Shown here: piece after piece, positions 37,001 to 48,780 of the stretch
How positions within the stretch are numbered: position 1 is the stretch's first letter
How the letters are laid out: every line of letters starts with the position of its first letter
NCBI RefSeq assembly: GCF_034190915.1
Contig: NW_026947506.1
Location: forward strand, 15,437,501-15,501,500
Reading direction: 5' to 3'
Length of the DNA: 64,000 nt
Source of the DNA: Cavia porcellus
Lineage: Eukaryota > Chordata > Mammalia > Rodentia > Caviidae
Translations under genes and position numbers: made by a program
Notes under the pieces: model-generated
Seen by the model: the letters and a program-made list of their open reading frames with translations, nothing else
Told to the model about the DNA's origin: nothing
Database searches by the model: none

Positions 37001-37308
37001 TCAGAGGCAGGCAGTTTCTGCACTGTCACTGCTGGGAAGTGCAGACAAGTGGTTAGAATGCATGCCAGTGTCCCTCGGTCAAGGTAAAAGGAGCAAAGAG
37101 AAGCATCACGGGGAATTATTTTGGTCCAAATGCCTACGTTCTGGGTAATTTTCTTCTACAATACAATAAATTGCTTAGCGCCAGTATAAATCTGGGTTAT
37201 CCAGTACGTGGGATAGTCACCAGATCATCATCAGATTTTGCCAAACATTTGATAGTCAGATGTAGAAAAAAGAAGAGGAATCAAACAACTGTGCAAAACA
37301 GATTAAAT
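34093..37308. other. Region downstream of TDPOZ-B, no gene seen
   Basis: This is duplicon sequence present in D1 (10.6-13.9 kb) and D3 (27.4-30.7 kb). No frame stays open in all three copies, so I see no protein gene. Confidence 0.6.
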
Positions 37309-37314
37309 TTTATT
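37309..37314 (-). terminator. Poly(A) signal AATAAA of TDPOZ-B
   Basis: The minus-strand AATAAA lies about 465 bases past the TDPOZ-B stop, at the position matching that of TDPOZ-A. Confidence 0.5.
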
Positions 37315-37778
37315 TACAGAATAGATGGAGGGTGAGATATAAAGACACTCTGTAGAGTGTGAGACCCAGAGCTGGATCATAGGGAAAAAGGCCTGGCAAC
37401 CTACCTTCATGGAGTGAGGTCATGATCCCTCCTCCTAAGGCAGCTCCACACTGTTGGATTTTCTGTCTCCTCGCTGAAGATTTTGATTTTAGTTTGGGAT
37501 CCACATTATAACAATAAGGATACAAGACATTATACAAGCAAGGTTTCCTATCCTCTCTAAGTTACATACTTAGAACTTTGAAAAAGTTACTCTTCTCCCA
37601 AATTCAAAAGGATCTATTTTCCTTTAAAATTGACAAGGTGCTCCATCTAACCCTAGAGAGGGACAATTCAGTATTTCCTCCTACTAGAGTGATAGCTCCA
37701 CAGATTGCCCCATCTAACAAAGGTTCAGTGGAAACAACTATGACCACTGTTTGGAAAGGTAAAAGGAGAGGTGATATC

Positions 37779-38863
37779 TTATGCCAGCCTTGGATGCTTG
37801 CATAGGGGACCCAGGAAAGCACACTGCATGGAAGCCAGAGACTGGTAAGCTTCAGCAAACAAGTGAGGGTGAGACACCTCCATGCACTTCCATGTGGATT
37901 TCTCCAGGATGTCAGAAAAATGATAGTTGATGAAATCCAGAGTCCAAATTTTCAATTGATGTGCACCATGGAGGTCAGGCAAGATGAGGATTTCCAGGGC
38001 ATTCTCCACAGAGAGGTTGCTGCACAGCTGGTTTTCACACGTGAGTTTCAGGTGATCCAGACCAAACCTATCTACAGCTGCCAGCAGATCAGAAGCAATT
38101 CTGCCCAGGTGTGGTGCCTTTCCATTGTAGGAGAACACAATTATTTCATTGAAAACTTCAGGCTCCATATCATTGATTTCAACTGGACCGTGTTTACTCT
38201 CTTGCATTTCGTACTGAAACAGGGCCCTAAAAACTGGAGAGTGAGTTGCTAATATGGCTTTGTGAACATGGAATTCCTGCCCAGCCACATGCAAGCAACA
38301 GTCTGCCATCAGGGAACTCTTCCACAGCTCTGCTAGATCATCTGTCTGGGAGCACTTAGGAACATCCATATTCAAGTTATTCTGGCTACAGATGTTGGTG
38401 GAGTCTTGTGCCACTTTCACCTCACACCAGAGAGCCATCTTGTCATCTGGGAGAAGCCCATTGCTTTCATCTGAAAGAAATTGTCTCAGCATGAATTTTC
38501 TGAATCCAGAGTCTGTTCCTGGCTCAAACTTATGAATTTCTTGACTTGATAGACCTTTGCTTTTCTGTCCTTTGTCATTCACAATGTAAAATGTGAATTT
38601 TGCCCAAGCTTTTCTCCTTGGGAAGGTGATCAGTGACAGGCACAGGGACAGATAATCTTTGTTTTCCTCATCAGCCCCTCTTGTATATACTTGTAAGCAA
38701 CATTTCAGTTTATCATTTAATTCAGATGAAAGGGTTGAACTTTCAATGTCATGACCTATTTCCCTTAGGCAAAAGCTAAATTACTGATGGTCCACAGGAA
38801 GGAGAGTGTCACTACTTTGATCTCTGTGGTGTACTGCTTCTCAGCTACTGGCCCACTTGACAT
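37779..38863 (-). pseudogene. TDPOZ-B: MATH-BTB gene with one frameshift
   Basis: This is the D2 counterpart of TDPOZ-A. The ATG at 38,863 matches Met23 of TDPOZ-A. After about 24 codons a single base is missing: AGTAATTTAGC here against AGTAACTTTAGC in TDPOZ-A. The first frame then stops within a few codons. From the deletion (about 38,790) to the TAA at 37,779 the other frame is open without interruption. It encodes the rest of MATH, the whole BTB domain and the BACK/3-box-like region, ending [12 protein letters not shown]. The SPOP degron-pocket Tyr (about position 133 in TDPOZ-A) aligns with His in EIHKFEPG and the Trp with Phe, so substrate binding would differ even if the frame were restored. 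It is a pseudogene or an N-terminally truncated gene; a sequence error is possible. Confidence 0.85.
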
Positions 38864-39139
38864 TTCTTGAACCCATGCTATCACCAGCAAGAAAGAGAAA
38901 CAAGCTTTCCCACATCAAATAGAAATGATTTCTTTCTTTACTAGATTTAAAAATGTCACTCCAGTCAACAGATCCTAGAGAAGTAGAGAGATATGGCAGT
39001 CATGAAGTAGACAGCCTAATTTGTAGATTCCAAATATTTAATTAGAATTAGGTTACCAAGATTTGCTAGTGTATCAGTCACTACTCAGTTGTTCATTGAT
39101 TTCTGGAAGAAAAAGCTCACTTAAGAAGTTTCTTTTTGT

Positions 39140-39300
39140 TTGTTTTCATGGTATTTGTCTGTAATTGAACCACTCTGGAGACCAAGGAAGGAGAATTGCT
39201 AAACATTCGAGGAAAGCTGGAACTCCACAGCCAGATTCAGTCCCACAAGTAGCAAATATTTTACTAAAAAATCTAAGTTAGTAGTATTTTATGACACAGT
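39140..39300 (+). mobile_element. B1-like SINE remnant
   Basis: The plus strand shows tggtatttgtctgtaattg, ctctggagaccaaggaagg and gagaattgc in B1 order, followed by a diverged 3' part. Confidence 0.5.
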
Positions 39301-39304
39301 CAAT

Positions 39305-39375
39305 TTTGTTTTGTTTGTTGCTACTGGAGATTGAGCCTACAGACTTGCCACTGATTTATGTCTCTCATCCATTTA
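39305..39375 (-). mobile_element. ID-like SINE remnant
   Basis: The plus strand tactggagattgagcctaca then gacttgcca is the reverse of the B-box and anticodon-arm regions of an ID-like SINE; the A box is degraded. Confidence 0.35.
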
Positions 39376-40734
39376 TTTATTTGGGGGAGAACATTTGGCC
39401 CAATTTATTTACTAGAATTACAAAGATGGGATTCATCTTTCTGAGCCTTCATACTTAATTCCCCAGGAATACTGGGATTGGAAGAGTGCACCAGGATGCC
39501 TGTTTTGTCACCTGTTTGTCTAACACACCTTCTCATTTCTGTTAACCTTCCAAAGCAGTCCAGTGCTGTGACACGGATAACTGAAGTGTGCTTCAAACAA
39601 ATGGTGTTCTCTGAAAATTTATGGATGGTGTTGTGATAACACCTAATTTAACAACTTTTTTATCTGAATTTTTTACCTATGGCGCTATATTCTTCTTCAC
39701 ATAGAGTTTGGAGTATGATGGGGTAAAAAGCTTGCTGAGGATCAGACTGAAAATGTGACTACCTCTCTGTCCTTTCCCTGGCCATAGGAGGTTTTCATTT
39801 GGCAAGCAGATGTCTCTCCTTCCCTCTTGCTCTCCTTTGCTCCCTCTTGCATGCCAATAGACTCACACAACTCTTTTCAGAATTCTAGGTTATCAAATCA
39901 CCATCCTCCTCTCCTACATGAGCACAACGTGGTCAAGATAGGTATCTTCCCCACTCCAGGCCCTGCAGTTGACCATGTTGCATTTGAGAATAGATAGGGC
40001 ACCAGGAAGAACAGATGAAAGCACTGAGGGAGGAAACAGTGTTTCGTATTTTCCTCAGCCCAATGCACATCAAGCCCTCATTTAGCCCTTGGCCTGGCTG
40101 ACACAGGTCTGTCATCACAAGGAAAGATTAGCAGCTAAAAAAAATATATGCCTAAGGGATTACAAGCTTGCCCATGCCAAGGGAGAAATTTTCTGGACAA
40201 CTAAGTGAAGGAAACTTTCCTTAATGACATCATGCCAATCTTGGCGCTCACTTGCTATCTTAATTCCGCTGGGGATATCTAATAGGTATACTTGTTGTTT
40301 TGTAATAGAAATGTCATAAAAATGAAATGAATAATCGTGCTTACTAGGTAAACAGATTTAGTAATTGTAATCAAATCTACAATATTTAAAGGATTGACTT
40401 ACGGTTGCTGCAACCAGAGTCACATACAATAGAGTCAGAAAGGCTGCTGGCATGCTGGAGGCACAAAGAACTCAGTTCAAATCTTAGAGACGTGCTGAAA
40501 ACACCATGAGTTCTTCTCCAACAGATGTGACACACCCTTCTTTGCTTCCTTTTTATACCACTTAGATAAGGATCCACCTTAGGGTGGATCTTTACAAAGT
40601 ATTCTAATCTACCTGAGCTCAGCAAGTTTTACTCAAATTAACAGATTCAGTTAATTCTTACACCACCTACCTTCTGTCTTCTTAAGGAAAAGGATTTCTT
40701 TTGCTGCTGCTGAATTTCTTTTTTATTTTCATGC

Positions 40735-40860
40735 ATTTACTTAGTTAAAATTTTTGAAACAGGGTCTTGTTATGTAGTGTAAGCCAGCCATACACCTTCT
40801 GTGATCCTGAGACTGTTGTATTCTGGAATTTCAGACAAGTCCACTATGCCTAATTCTTCT
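40735..40860 (-). mobile_element. B1-like SINE shared with D1
   Basis: Seen on plus as gaaacagggtcttgttatgt, gtaagccagccatacacc and ctgagactgttgtattctgg. It occupies the same position and orientation as the SINE at 22,695-22,835. Confidence 0.7.
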
Positions 40861-40917
40861 ATTTTCTATTTTAAAAAGAGTTAAGGCAGGTTTCTGAAAT
40901 TTGATTATTCAGGAATC

Positions 40918-41048
40918 AAGAGTATCCAGGCATAGTAGTACATGCCTTTAATCTCGGAAATCCAGAGCCTGAGGAAGGAGGATCCTAACCAGTGTATGAC
41001 CAATGTGAAGCACATAGCTACACCCTGTCTGAAAAAGACAAAAAAAGA
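40918..41048 (+). mobile_element. B1-like SINE, D2-specific
   Basis: It starts ccaggcatagtagtacatgc (pol III A box) and passes tttaatctcggaaatccaga and gaggaaggaggatcc. It ends ctgtctgaaaaagac with an A-rich tail. D1 lacks it at the matching place, so it inserted after the duplication. Confidence 0.75.
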
Positions 41049-41495
41049 CTCAAAACTAATCAAATTATGCATGTTGAAGTGAAGGAAACACAGAAAGACT
41101 TCAGACAGGCTTGAGAGGAAAAAGTATCTCATATCATCACAAATTCTCAGAAATCCTCCCAAGGAAAATGGGAAAACAACAGGCAACACTGCAGGAAGCT
41201 TAGTGGATTTGAAATCCCAACTAAGAGCACAAGAAATTGAGTACTCTGAAACCTATGAACACTCAATTCTTTTTGCCAAAGCATGCTTGTAGTGTAAAGT
41301 CCCCATTTTGGAGAAACTTCTGGGGAACTACAGTCCTACTTGAGCTGGTCAGGAACAGAAAGGGCCAAGGAACCAGAAGTTACAGTCCTAAATAAAGAAG
41401 AAATGCTATGAAGTCATCAAAAGTGTTTACTGTTGGGTGAGTCCAACTACCTTTGTTCTACTAATTGCCTCTAGTAGAAAATAATTATCTCAGGG

Positions 41496-41559
41496 ACTGG
41501 GGGTGTGGTGATATCAGTGATAGCTTAAGGTCTTGCACATGTATGAAAATTTGGGAGCC

Positions 41560-41594
<35 letters not shown>
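41496..41594 (+). mobile_element. Possible ID-like SINE remnant plus (AC)n
   Basis: A tRNA-like stretch (gggactgggggtgtggtgat, then gtcttgcacatgtatg) leads into an (AC)16 tract at 41,563-41,594, which could derive from the SINE tail. The A and B boxes are weak. Confidence 0.35.
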
Positions 41595-41596
<2 letters not shown>

Positions 41597-41929
41597 TTTC
41601 AAACACACACTGCATGTCACCTAAACAAGACACAGGAAGTAGATCAAACAGTTCAATGAAATGCAGTGTTATTATGATTTTAAGCAAGATTGTGAAATAG
41701 AATTTAATTACTCTACATTGGAGGCACACAAAGTAACACCTATGGTGATAAAAAAGAACATTTTTAATAAAAAATATAGCTTAAATACAAAGTAGTATAT
41801 CAGGTAGGAAAGCTCTGAGCATAAGTTTGAAAATAGCACAATAACACTTAAAGATGTAGAAAATTTAACAATTCCTAGCGATTTTAATAATACCATCCTT
41901 TAGGGCTGTATTTTTTTTTAGAGGAGGAT

Positions 41930-42085
41930 GGTTTTGGGTATTAAATAGGGCTTTCACAGCAATTTCCATTGTTTAGTTGGAAACAAGATATCACTACATT
42001 GCTGAGTTGCCTAGGCTTAATCCGATTTTTGGTAAACCATCTCAGTCTACCAGGGTGCTGGGATTACTTAGCCACACCTGAATTA
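41930..42085 (-). mobile_element. B1/Alu-like SINE
   Basis: The plus strand shows caagatatcactacattgct, gagttgcctaggctt, ctcagtctaccagggtgct and gggattacttagccacacct, the reverse of a 7SL-derived SINE. Confidence 0.65.
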
Positions 42086-42605
42086 AAGTTCTGAAACCAA
42101 AAATCTCCGCAGAGAATTTTTATCTGTCACTGCCACTTCAAGTACCTTTGGAATTACTTGTCACATGACTCCTGTGCCACTTAATCCAAATCATCAACTT
42201 GATGAGATTAAGAGTCTCCTAATTTGGGAACTGCAACCCTTAGTGTAATCATCCATGGATGTTCACAGTTGAGTGTAATGTTAAGATTTGGGGCCCCATG
42301 GAGCCTGCATGTTGTGGTTGAGCTTGGGGTGAGGGAGTATCTCTTGTTGCAGTTTGTTTTGATCATTTCCTTGTTGCTATGAAAAGAACAAATTTGCATA
42401 ACCAGGAAGTTCTTCCATGATGTTTGTGCTTTGGAACCACCCAAAGTCTGAGTATACAAACCAAATTTCCCCTCTCCTGCTTTAGGTTATGTGTGTCAAG
42501 TATGTTTGTCTCAACAAGGAAATGCTGACCAGTGCCTCAGTATTTTGCAAAGCTGCCTGAATGTGTTACAGATTGCCATGATTTGGGTATGGTTTGAACT
42601 CTTTT

Positions 42606-42690
42606 TCTTTTATACCAGAGATGGAAATGAAAACTACTTTCTTGTAAGGCAGGATTTTATGCTGCTGAGCTAAATCCCCTACATATCTGA
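42606..42690 (-). mobile_element. ID-like tRNA SINE
   Basis: Plus-strand ataccagagatggaaatg, cttgtaaggcaggatttta and gctgctgagctaaatcccc are the reversed B box, anticodon arm and A box of the local SINE family. Confidence 0.7.
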
Positions 42691-44216
42691 ACTCTTATTC
42701 TGGGATGGAACTGTTATTCTGGGAACTGGGTTCATAGTGTAGCAGTGATAAAGTAATGAAACCTTAAGAGTTAGAAACTGTTGGAAGTTAATTAGGATAT
42801 TGGAGCACTAAACTCAGGGAAAAAGCAAGTGCGGGTAACTCAGCATAGCAGGTGATGCTAAAAATGCATCACATGTGGTGCCAAAGCAAGGCTATTTTGA
42901 AAAACAGAGATTTCCTGAGTCGATTCACAGGGATAGCTGCTCTAATCTCAAAATCACTGGGTGCCTGAGACAAGTTATGTGGATAACCTCTTTGGTGGAG
43001 AGTTTTCTTATGATATTGAATCTCCCAGCTATATAAATATGTTTGCTGTATCCCATGGAACCCTTACGTGATTTCTTCCAGCTCCTTCTTTCTCTACTCC
43101 TGATTCATTGTACTTTCCATAGGAAAGAGGCTCCAAATCATCTCAGGTTTCTGTACTCTGACTCTTGTGCTTTTTCCCCATGTTCACACTATTTGTATAC
43201 TAGGAAAATTGAAAGTTGCAACTTTCAAATTTCATGAAAATGGATTAGTCTCCACAAGAAGGAGTCACCACAGTTGAGGCTAACCCAGGCCATTAATAAT
43301 TCAGTAGCAATAACTATTGTTATACCACCTACCACTAGATCCTCCTCAGAGCCCAATCCATGCCTGTACCATTCTCTTAAATCTGTAAAGCAATGAGCTG
43401 ACAAAATCACTTCATAAACTACACTGCTTCACAAAGCTTTGTATTTAGCACAAAACGTGCAAATATACCAGGACTCTTTGAGTATATGACTGTTTCCACA
43501 TATAAGGTAGGCAAAAAAGATAGATGTCCCTGAGATGTCTTCTTATGTCTGAAAACCACAATAAAAATAGATAATGAGGAAACACTCTTCTCTAAGAAAG
43601 GCCACACAAATTGTGTCGATCACTTTCATCTGCATACCTCCAAATAAAACATAATCTCATGATAAACTCTCTGGCCAATAAGTTTAGGTAGTATGAATTC
43701 TCTGGGCATTATATGCTTAAACTAGGAAACCAAAAGCAGAATAGATACTGGTGTTGATAAGCAGTTTCTACTGCTTGTACTATTCTATTTAACGATCAAG
43801 TATAAAGTACTGGAATGACTTCTACTCCAATATAAGTAATCCGTTTCAATAAGTAATAAGTTTTCAATGTAAGTAATAAGAAGTGGATGAATTTCCATAT
43901 GTGGATTAGATAAAAAATTAAAATTTGAACTCAGAAAATAATGATTAAGAGTAATAGTGGATTATGTAATGTTTTGAATAAGTTAGCAGGTTCTCATGCC
44001 TTGAATTGATGAAACAAACGTGTCCCAGTAAAACAGGGGTAGTTGCCGATAATGATGGACTCATAATGACCCCATTGACTTAGCATTCTATTGGAAAGCA
44101 GAAATGGACCATGAGTGTATATAACCCTAATGACTCTGGTAGCAAATGGAGCACACATGTGAGTATGTGAAAGTTGACGGAAAACAAGATTTGGAAGAAA
44201 GCAGGTGAGATCTATC

Positions 44217-44475
44217 CCTGAAGTGGTCCTCTTTCTTACTTTCTTCTTTCTTTCTTCTTCCCTCCTTCCTCCCTTCCTTCCTTTCATCATTCCTTCCTTC
44301 CTTCCTTCCTTCTTTCCTTCCTTCCTTCCTCACTTCCTTCCTTCCTTCCTTCCTTCCTTCCTTCCTTCCTTCCTTCCTTCCTTCCTTCCTCCCTTCCTGC
44401 CTTCCTTCCTTCCTTTCTTTCTACCTTTCTTCCTTTCTTCTTTCTTTCTTCTGCTGGACTTCCTTCCTTCTTTCA
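44217..44475 (+). repeat. (TTCC)n/(TTCT)n microsatellite
   Basis: A pyrimidine tract of roughly 260 bp, mainly CTTC units. The matching place in D1 (24,308-24,330) has only a few CTTT units, so this tract expanded in D2. Open frames across it are artefacts of the repeat. Confidence 0.95.
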
Positions 44476-44489
44476 TTCCTCTCTTTCAT

Positions 44490-44620
44490 TTTGTAGGTTT
44501 TTTTGATTCAGGTTATTATGTAGTGCAAATCCTTGAAAATGTGGTCATTTTCCTACCTCAGTCTCCTGAGTGCTGGGATTATAGATGTGTGCTACCACAC
44601 CCTGCAACTCAGAATTCTCA
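44490..44620 (-). mobile_element. B1-like SINE shared with D1
   Basis: Plus-strand ttattatgtagtgcaaatcc, ctacctcagtctcctgagtg and ctgggattatagatgtgtgc reverse a B1 monomer. It corresponds to 24,385-24,505 in D1. Confidence 0.75.
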
Positions 44621-45719
44621 CTAGTTCCACAGATTGGGCCCAAAGAGTGAACAGGGTGAGGAGGAGATCTAAGAGCTCTGAGCAAGTAGCATATAGTGAT
44701 TTCTTACTTCAGATATTGGATGTATTGTCTCACCCATGGGAGAAAATACCCAACCCTACATTTGGTCTCCGAAGATTTGGGTTGTTGCTGTGGCTATATA
44801 TGATCATGCAGTTCAAAAGCTTTTGGAAATAACAGATCTGAAGTCCCTTAGACTGTTTTATGTACGATATGCCTCTCAGATCAAAAAGGAACACACAGCT
44901 GACTCAAGATACAAAAAAAAATAAGGCTCTGCAAGTTTCTTCTGGGAAAAGAGCTTCACTTTTTTTCATACTCCACAGGATGTGTTTTATTGTGGTGATC
45001 TTTTCAAGAAATTAACACGTATGACACTCAGTTCCAGAAACAGATGAGGTTTAATTTTAACTGCAGAGGTCAGCTCATGTGCCATTAAGACTTCAGACTA
45101 TGCTGATTGCTTTTTTCACTTCTGTTATAAATCACTATATAAGTCCACAAGTTTAAAGGGTTGCCATGAATCCCACCTATGCAGCACAAACTTTGCTTTG
45201 GAATCTTAGAAGAGCTTTTTAAATATCTGGTTAATAGCAATGCATAATGTGGGCAATCGGCCATACAGTGGCTTGAGATGAATGCATGTTTTTCCTTTAC
45301 CAATGCTTTTATGACCAATTAATGCAGAGGAGCTGTTCTGGGGATTTTGCTGAAGTTCACTAAGTATTTGAGTTCTAACTGCTAACTAGATATTTATATA
45401 AACCACACACAAAAAAACCAGAAATTTTGAAGACCAAGGTTGGTGATATTTCCAGTGGAAAAGCAGAAAAAGGTAAGTAATAGTGAGGGATGTGAATGCC
45501 CTCAGCTTCTCCACTCAAAGATATGTTTTTCTTGGATATACAAAGTCCTTCATGAGGTGTGGTTACAAGTTGGACTGACTGGTAAGACAGTCTTCCAATA
45601 TCATCATATGTGCCTGATTTTATACTACTTTCAATCCTGTCTGTTATCCAGTTAAATTTAGGCATGACCAAAATTTGAGGACAACTTTCATATTAAACAA
45701 TGCCCCTGTGATTCCTGCT

Positions 45720-47500
45720 AGGATTGAGTCTAGCCACACAATTCAATTGAACAGTTTATCATATTTTCCATGAGTGTCATTGTACAATTTTTCCACTTTG
45801 ATTCTCTACTATTTGTCTAAAGTTTCTACATTTATCAATGAATTGTTTGCATAGAAACTGTGGTTTCTCTTATTAAGGAGAAAGCCCTGCTGGTTCCATT
45901 ACAAGAAGCCTAAGTCCTCTTCTAAATTTGCGTAAAACTGCATTTGCCAGGTAGTTCACCTGGTTATGAAGCAGTTTAACTACTGACCTCACCCGCACCA
46001 AGCTCTATTGTGTGCAGTAGGTTATTCAGTGAAGCCTCCAGAGTCTTGTTTCACAATGGGCTAATGCTCCTGCCTTCCTTCAAGTGTCCCAGTATGCTTG
46101 CCCTTTCAATTACTGGCAATATAGCAGTGTCCCTTTGTCATGTCTGGTGGTTAACCAAAACTCATCAGTCCTGGGCTCCTCTATGTACAGCTGTCACTCT
46201 GTGAATGAGCTTTCTTAAAAGGCAAGGTAGTGTCATAGTAAAGTTTTGTCTATGGCTGACACATTTGAACATTCCGTTAGTAGAGAAAACCAGAACTCTT
46301 GAGGCTCCCAGTAGATGGAATCCTGAGACCTAGTCTGGTTTCATGTAACCTGGTTCTTGCCCTGTCCCACACAAAACCCATGTCCATAAACAGTCTCTAT
46401 CATGACTAAAATTATGGGTTCTAAATCTTCTAGGGAACAGAAGGGTAAAACTGTGGTTAAGGAAGCTATAGCTTCATAAAAGGGTGAACTTGGTCCACTA
46501 AATATCTAACAGCTATTTACTCTGGTGGGTGTGACATTTTTAGACGTTTATTAGTCCAAATAAGTACATCCTAAATCTTGCATTTGTTTTTTCTAGATCA
46601 ACCTGAATATCTACCAGGGATATGGTATGACTTTTTAGGGTGCCTTAGGTAATACTTTTGGCATCAGGCTTTCACAAACATGCAACTTTCAGGAGAGTGC
46701 CAGAATAAAGGCAGCAGGGTTTAGGAATAATATTTCAGTTCTTGGTATGCAAGTAAGAATTCATTGGTCTGTCCCCTCCCCTATATTTACATATACATTT
46801 GAATGATCCCTGCTCAAATTGGATTTTTAATACCCTTGAGTGTGGTTCAAACCTGCAAACAGAACGTGTCTGACTATCCAGTTCTGCGACATTCTCATTT
46901 TTCTCCATATACATGATAGAACTTGTTATTCGGAGCCCACCACTGGGTCAGTGGATTTTAGTCATTTTTTTTTTCTAATTGTAAGGTGTGACCTACCATA
47001 CTGCAATACCCAGAATCCTATGGTCCTACAACCCAGGCTTGGAGAGTATGTTCTTCTTTCATTTTTACAATTCTGCTTCATCTTAGGATTCACATATAAT
47101 CCATAAATCACCAGGTTTATGTCACCTAAATTATGCTTCAGTGTATTTTTGGTACCTTACATGCAGGGAAGCCTTCTATAGACCTTCTGCTCTGCCTTTG
47201 GTTGGGATGCAAAATATAGCCCTTGGGCATAACAAACATAATAGAGAAGCATCCTGCTCTTATAGCCTGGTTAAGTCCAATATTGTTTACTTGTCGGGAC
47301 ACAATGCTGTATTCACAGGGATGTATCCAAAATCATCAGTTTTTATCTGTAAAATTATGTCATGAAACTTCTCTTTCAGGATAAAGAGTAGGACAGGTGA
47401 AACCTGGGTTTGTTTTCTCAAGTGTAATCCCATAAGTCTTAATCATTTAGCACTAGGAAAATCATTTTAAACAGTTGAATATTTAATAAAGACAACTAGA
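45720..47500. other. No recognisable gene or repeat
   Basis: AT-rich unique-looking DNA with only short open frames. It may contain further ERV sequence belonging to the antisense remnant to the right, but I could not recognise any motif. Confidence 0.5.
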
Positions 47501-48780
47501 TATAAAGGAACAAAAGCAATCTCCTCTGCAATTCCTCACTCCTTTGGGGACTCAGTTTCAAGGTCAATATCAAACACCATGCTACCAGGAGGAAAAGGAT
47601 CAAGAACCCAATTGGATAGTAAGACTTTGAAGATAACTACAGTGTAGTGTACAGTGTCTGCTCAATCTTCATCTGTTTATTGACTCATCAGCTTCTGAGG
47701 TGCCGAGTGTGGGACTTTGGATATATTGTCACCTCAGTGTGTTCTTTAGGGGATCTGTTTCACGGCGTATTGTAGTAATGGATTTCAAGGAGAGCCATTA
47801 TCATCAGAACATGGGATTTATAATATTATTTATAGGATCACCCAGAGTTAAGAGAAAAAGGTGCAAGAAACCTATCCACAACACTAATGATGCAGAATAT
47901 TCAGTCAAGGGCCTGTATACCACAGCAATATCATGCATGAGATCATTACAATGATTTCCATGTGTCTGTGTGCCTCACACAACTGGAGGTCTGGATCCCA
48001 CACAAAGGACTCACACTAATCTCTTTTATGGATCCTCACTAGTAAGGCCCAAAGGTCAGTGCTGGAAGCTGGAAAGACTATGACAGTGGTATCAAGGAAC
48101 TGTGTTGGTAGGTTCTGTGCTGGAGCCAAGATGTCATGCCGAAAACAAAGACCAGAACTATCCTGAAAAGTGCCACAGTCATCCTCAGCAACATGGAGGT
48201 TCTGAGATCCTCTGATGATAAGAACAGTTGAATACATGCCAGAAAGGCAGCATGACAATTTTGTCCTGGAAATTAAATGGCACATCTCTTTCCCTCCAGA
48301 GCAAGAAAGCCATTCTTGGTGTAAGGACTAGAGTTCCCCCAAAAGGAACCACAGTCACTATTAACAACAAGGTCCCAAGCTCCTCTGATTACGATGGTTG
48401 AACTCACACTAGAAGCCAGTTAAGATGATGTGCTCCAGGATAACCAGTGGCTCAAACAGAAACAAATAGGAGAATTGAAAATGCTTCACTACTCTTGCCC
48501 CAACTCTATTTATGCTAGCAACTTTCTGTACATGGAACATCTATGCTCAGCAAAATGCTATTTAATTCATCTGGCATTAAATTTACCATCAGTTTTTAGT
48601 CCATAACATTGTGATAGGTTTTTCATTCTTTAGTGGGGCACATCCCCTTCTTCATGTCCTGCAGTCTCTGAGATCATCACAGTAGACAGGATGAGTGGTG
48701 GCTATGTTCTGAGTGGCAATAGTGAGTCAGTAATTTTCTGTATTCCAGGTGTCCACATTTTAACCCCACACTGCTAAACC
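47500..48780 (-). other. Possible ERV 3' part, antisense; low support
   Basis: It lies directly downstream (in minus orientation) of an integrase remnant, where env and the 3' LTR would be expected. It contains a two-unit tandem repeat (see 48,150-48,440). No envelope motif was recognised. Confidence 0.3.
48150..48440. repeat. Two-unit imperfect tandem repeat, ~179 bp period
   Basis: ccacagtcatcctcagcaac at about 48,171 returns as ccacagtcactattaacaac at about 48,350. Matching text continues for over 80 bases (ctctgatgataagaacagttga against ctctgattacgatggttga). Confidence 0.65.

Larger units (their letters stand above)
33170..45720 (+). repeat. Segmental duplication copy D2
   Basis: It is the direct counterpart of D1 (pairs listed under D1) and, from 33.2 to 37.3 kb, the inverted counterpart of D3. 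It carries TDPOZ-B, the B1-like SINEs shared with D1, and later additions: a plus-strand B1-like SINE (40.9 kb), ID-like SINEs and about 2.4 kb of extra sequence between 41.6 and 44.0 kb. The right limit is blurred: similarity to D1 fades between 45.5 and 45.72 kb. Confidence 0.82.
39000..45720. other. D2 right part, no gene seen
   Basis: It contains old SINEs, microsatellites, sequence matching D1 (40.37-41.42 and 44.1-45.7 kb) and a D2-specific stretch (41.6-44.0 kb). The latter has LTR-like pieces: for example, the segment around 42,720-42,780 resembles a MaLR end and 43,030-43,130 is pyrimidine-rich after a TATA-like box. No coding gene is supported. Confidence 0.55.

Noticed and set aside
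37310..37858. ORFs in the TDPOZ-B 3' UTR on both strands
   Set aside because: The matching 3' UTR of TDPOZ-A has no equivalent frames.
44205..44624. 139-codon Ser/Leu/Phe/Pro-rich ORF
   Set aside because: It is an open frame through a TTCC microsatellite and a reversed B1-like SINE; the period-driven amino-acid pattern is an artefact.
48016..48370. Minus-strand ORFs as env gene
   Set aside because: They arise from the 179-bp tandem repeat and show no signal peptide, fusion peptide or transmembrane segment.
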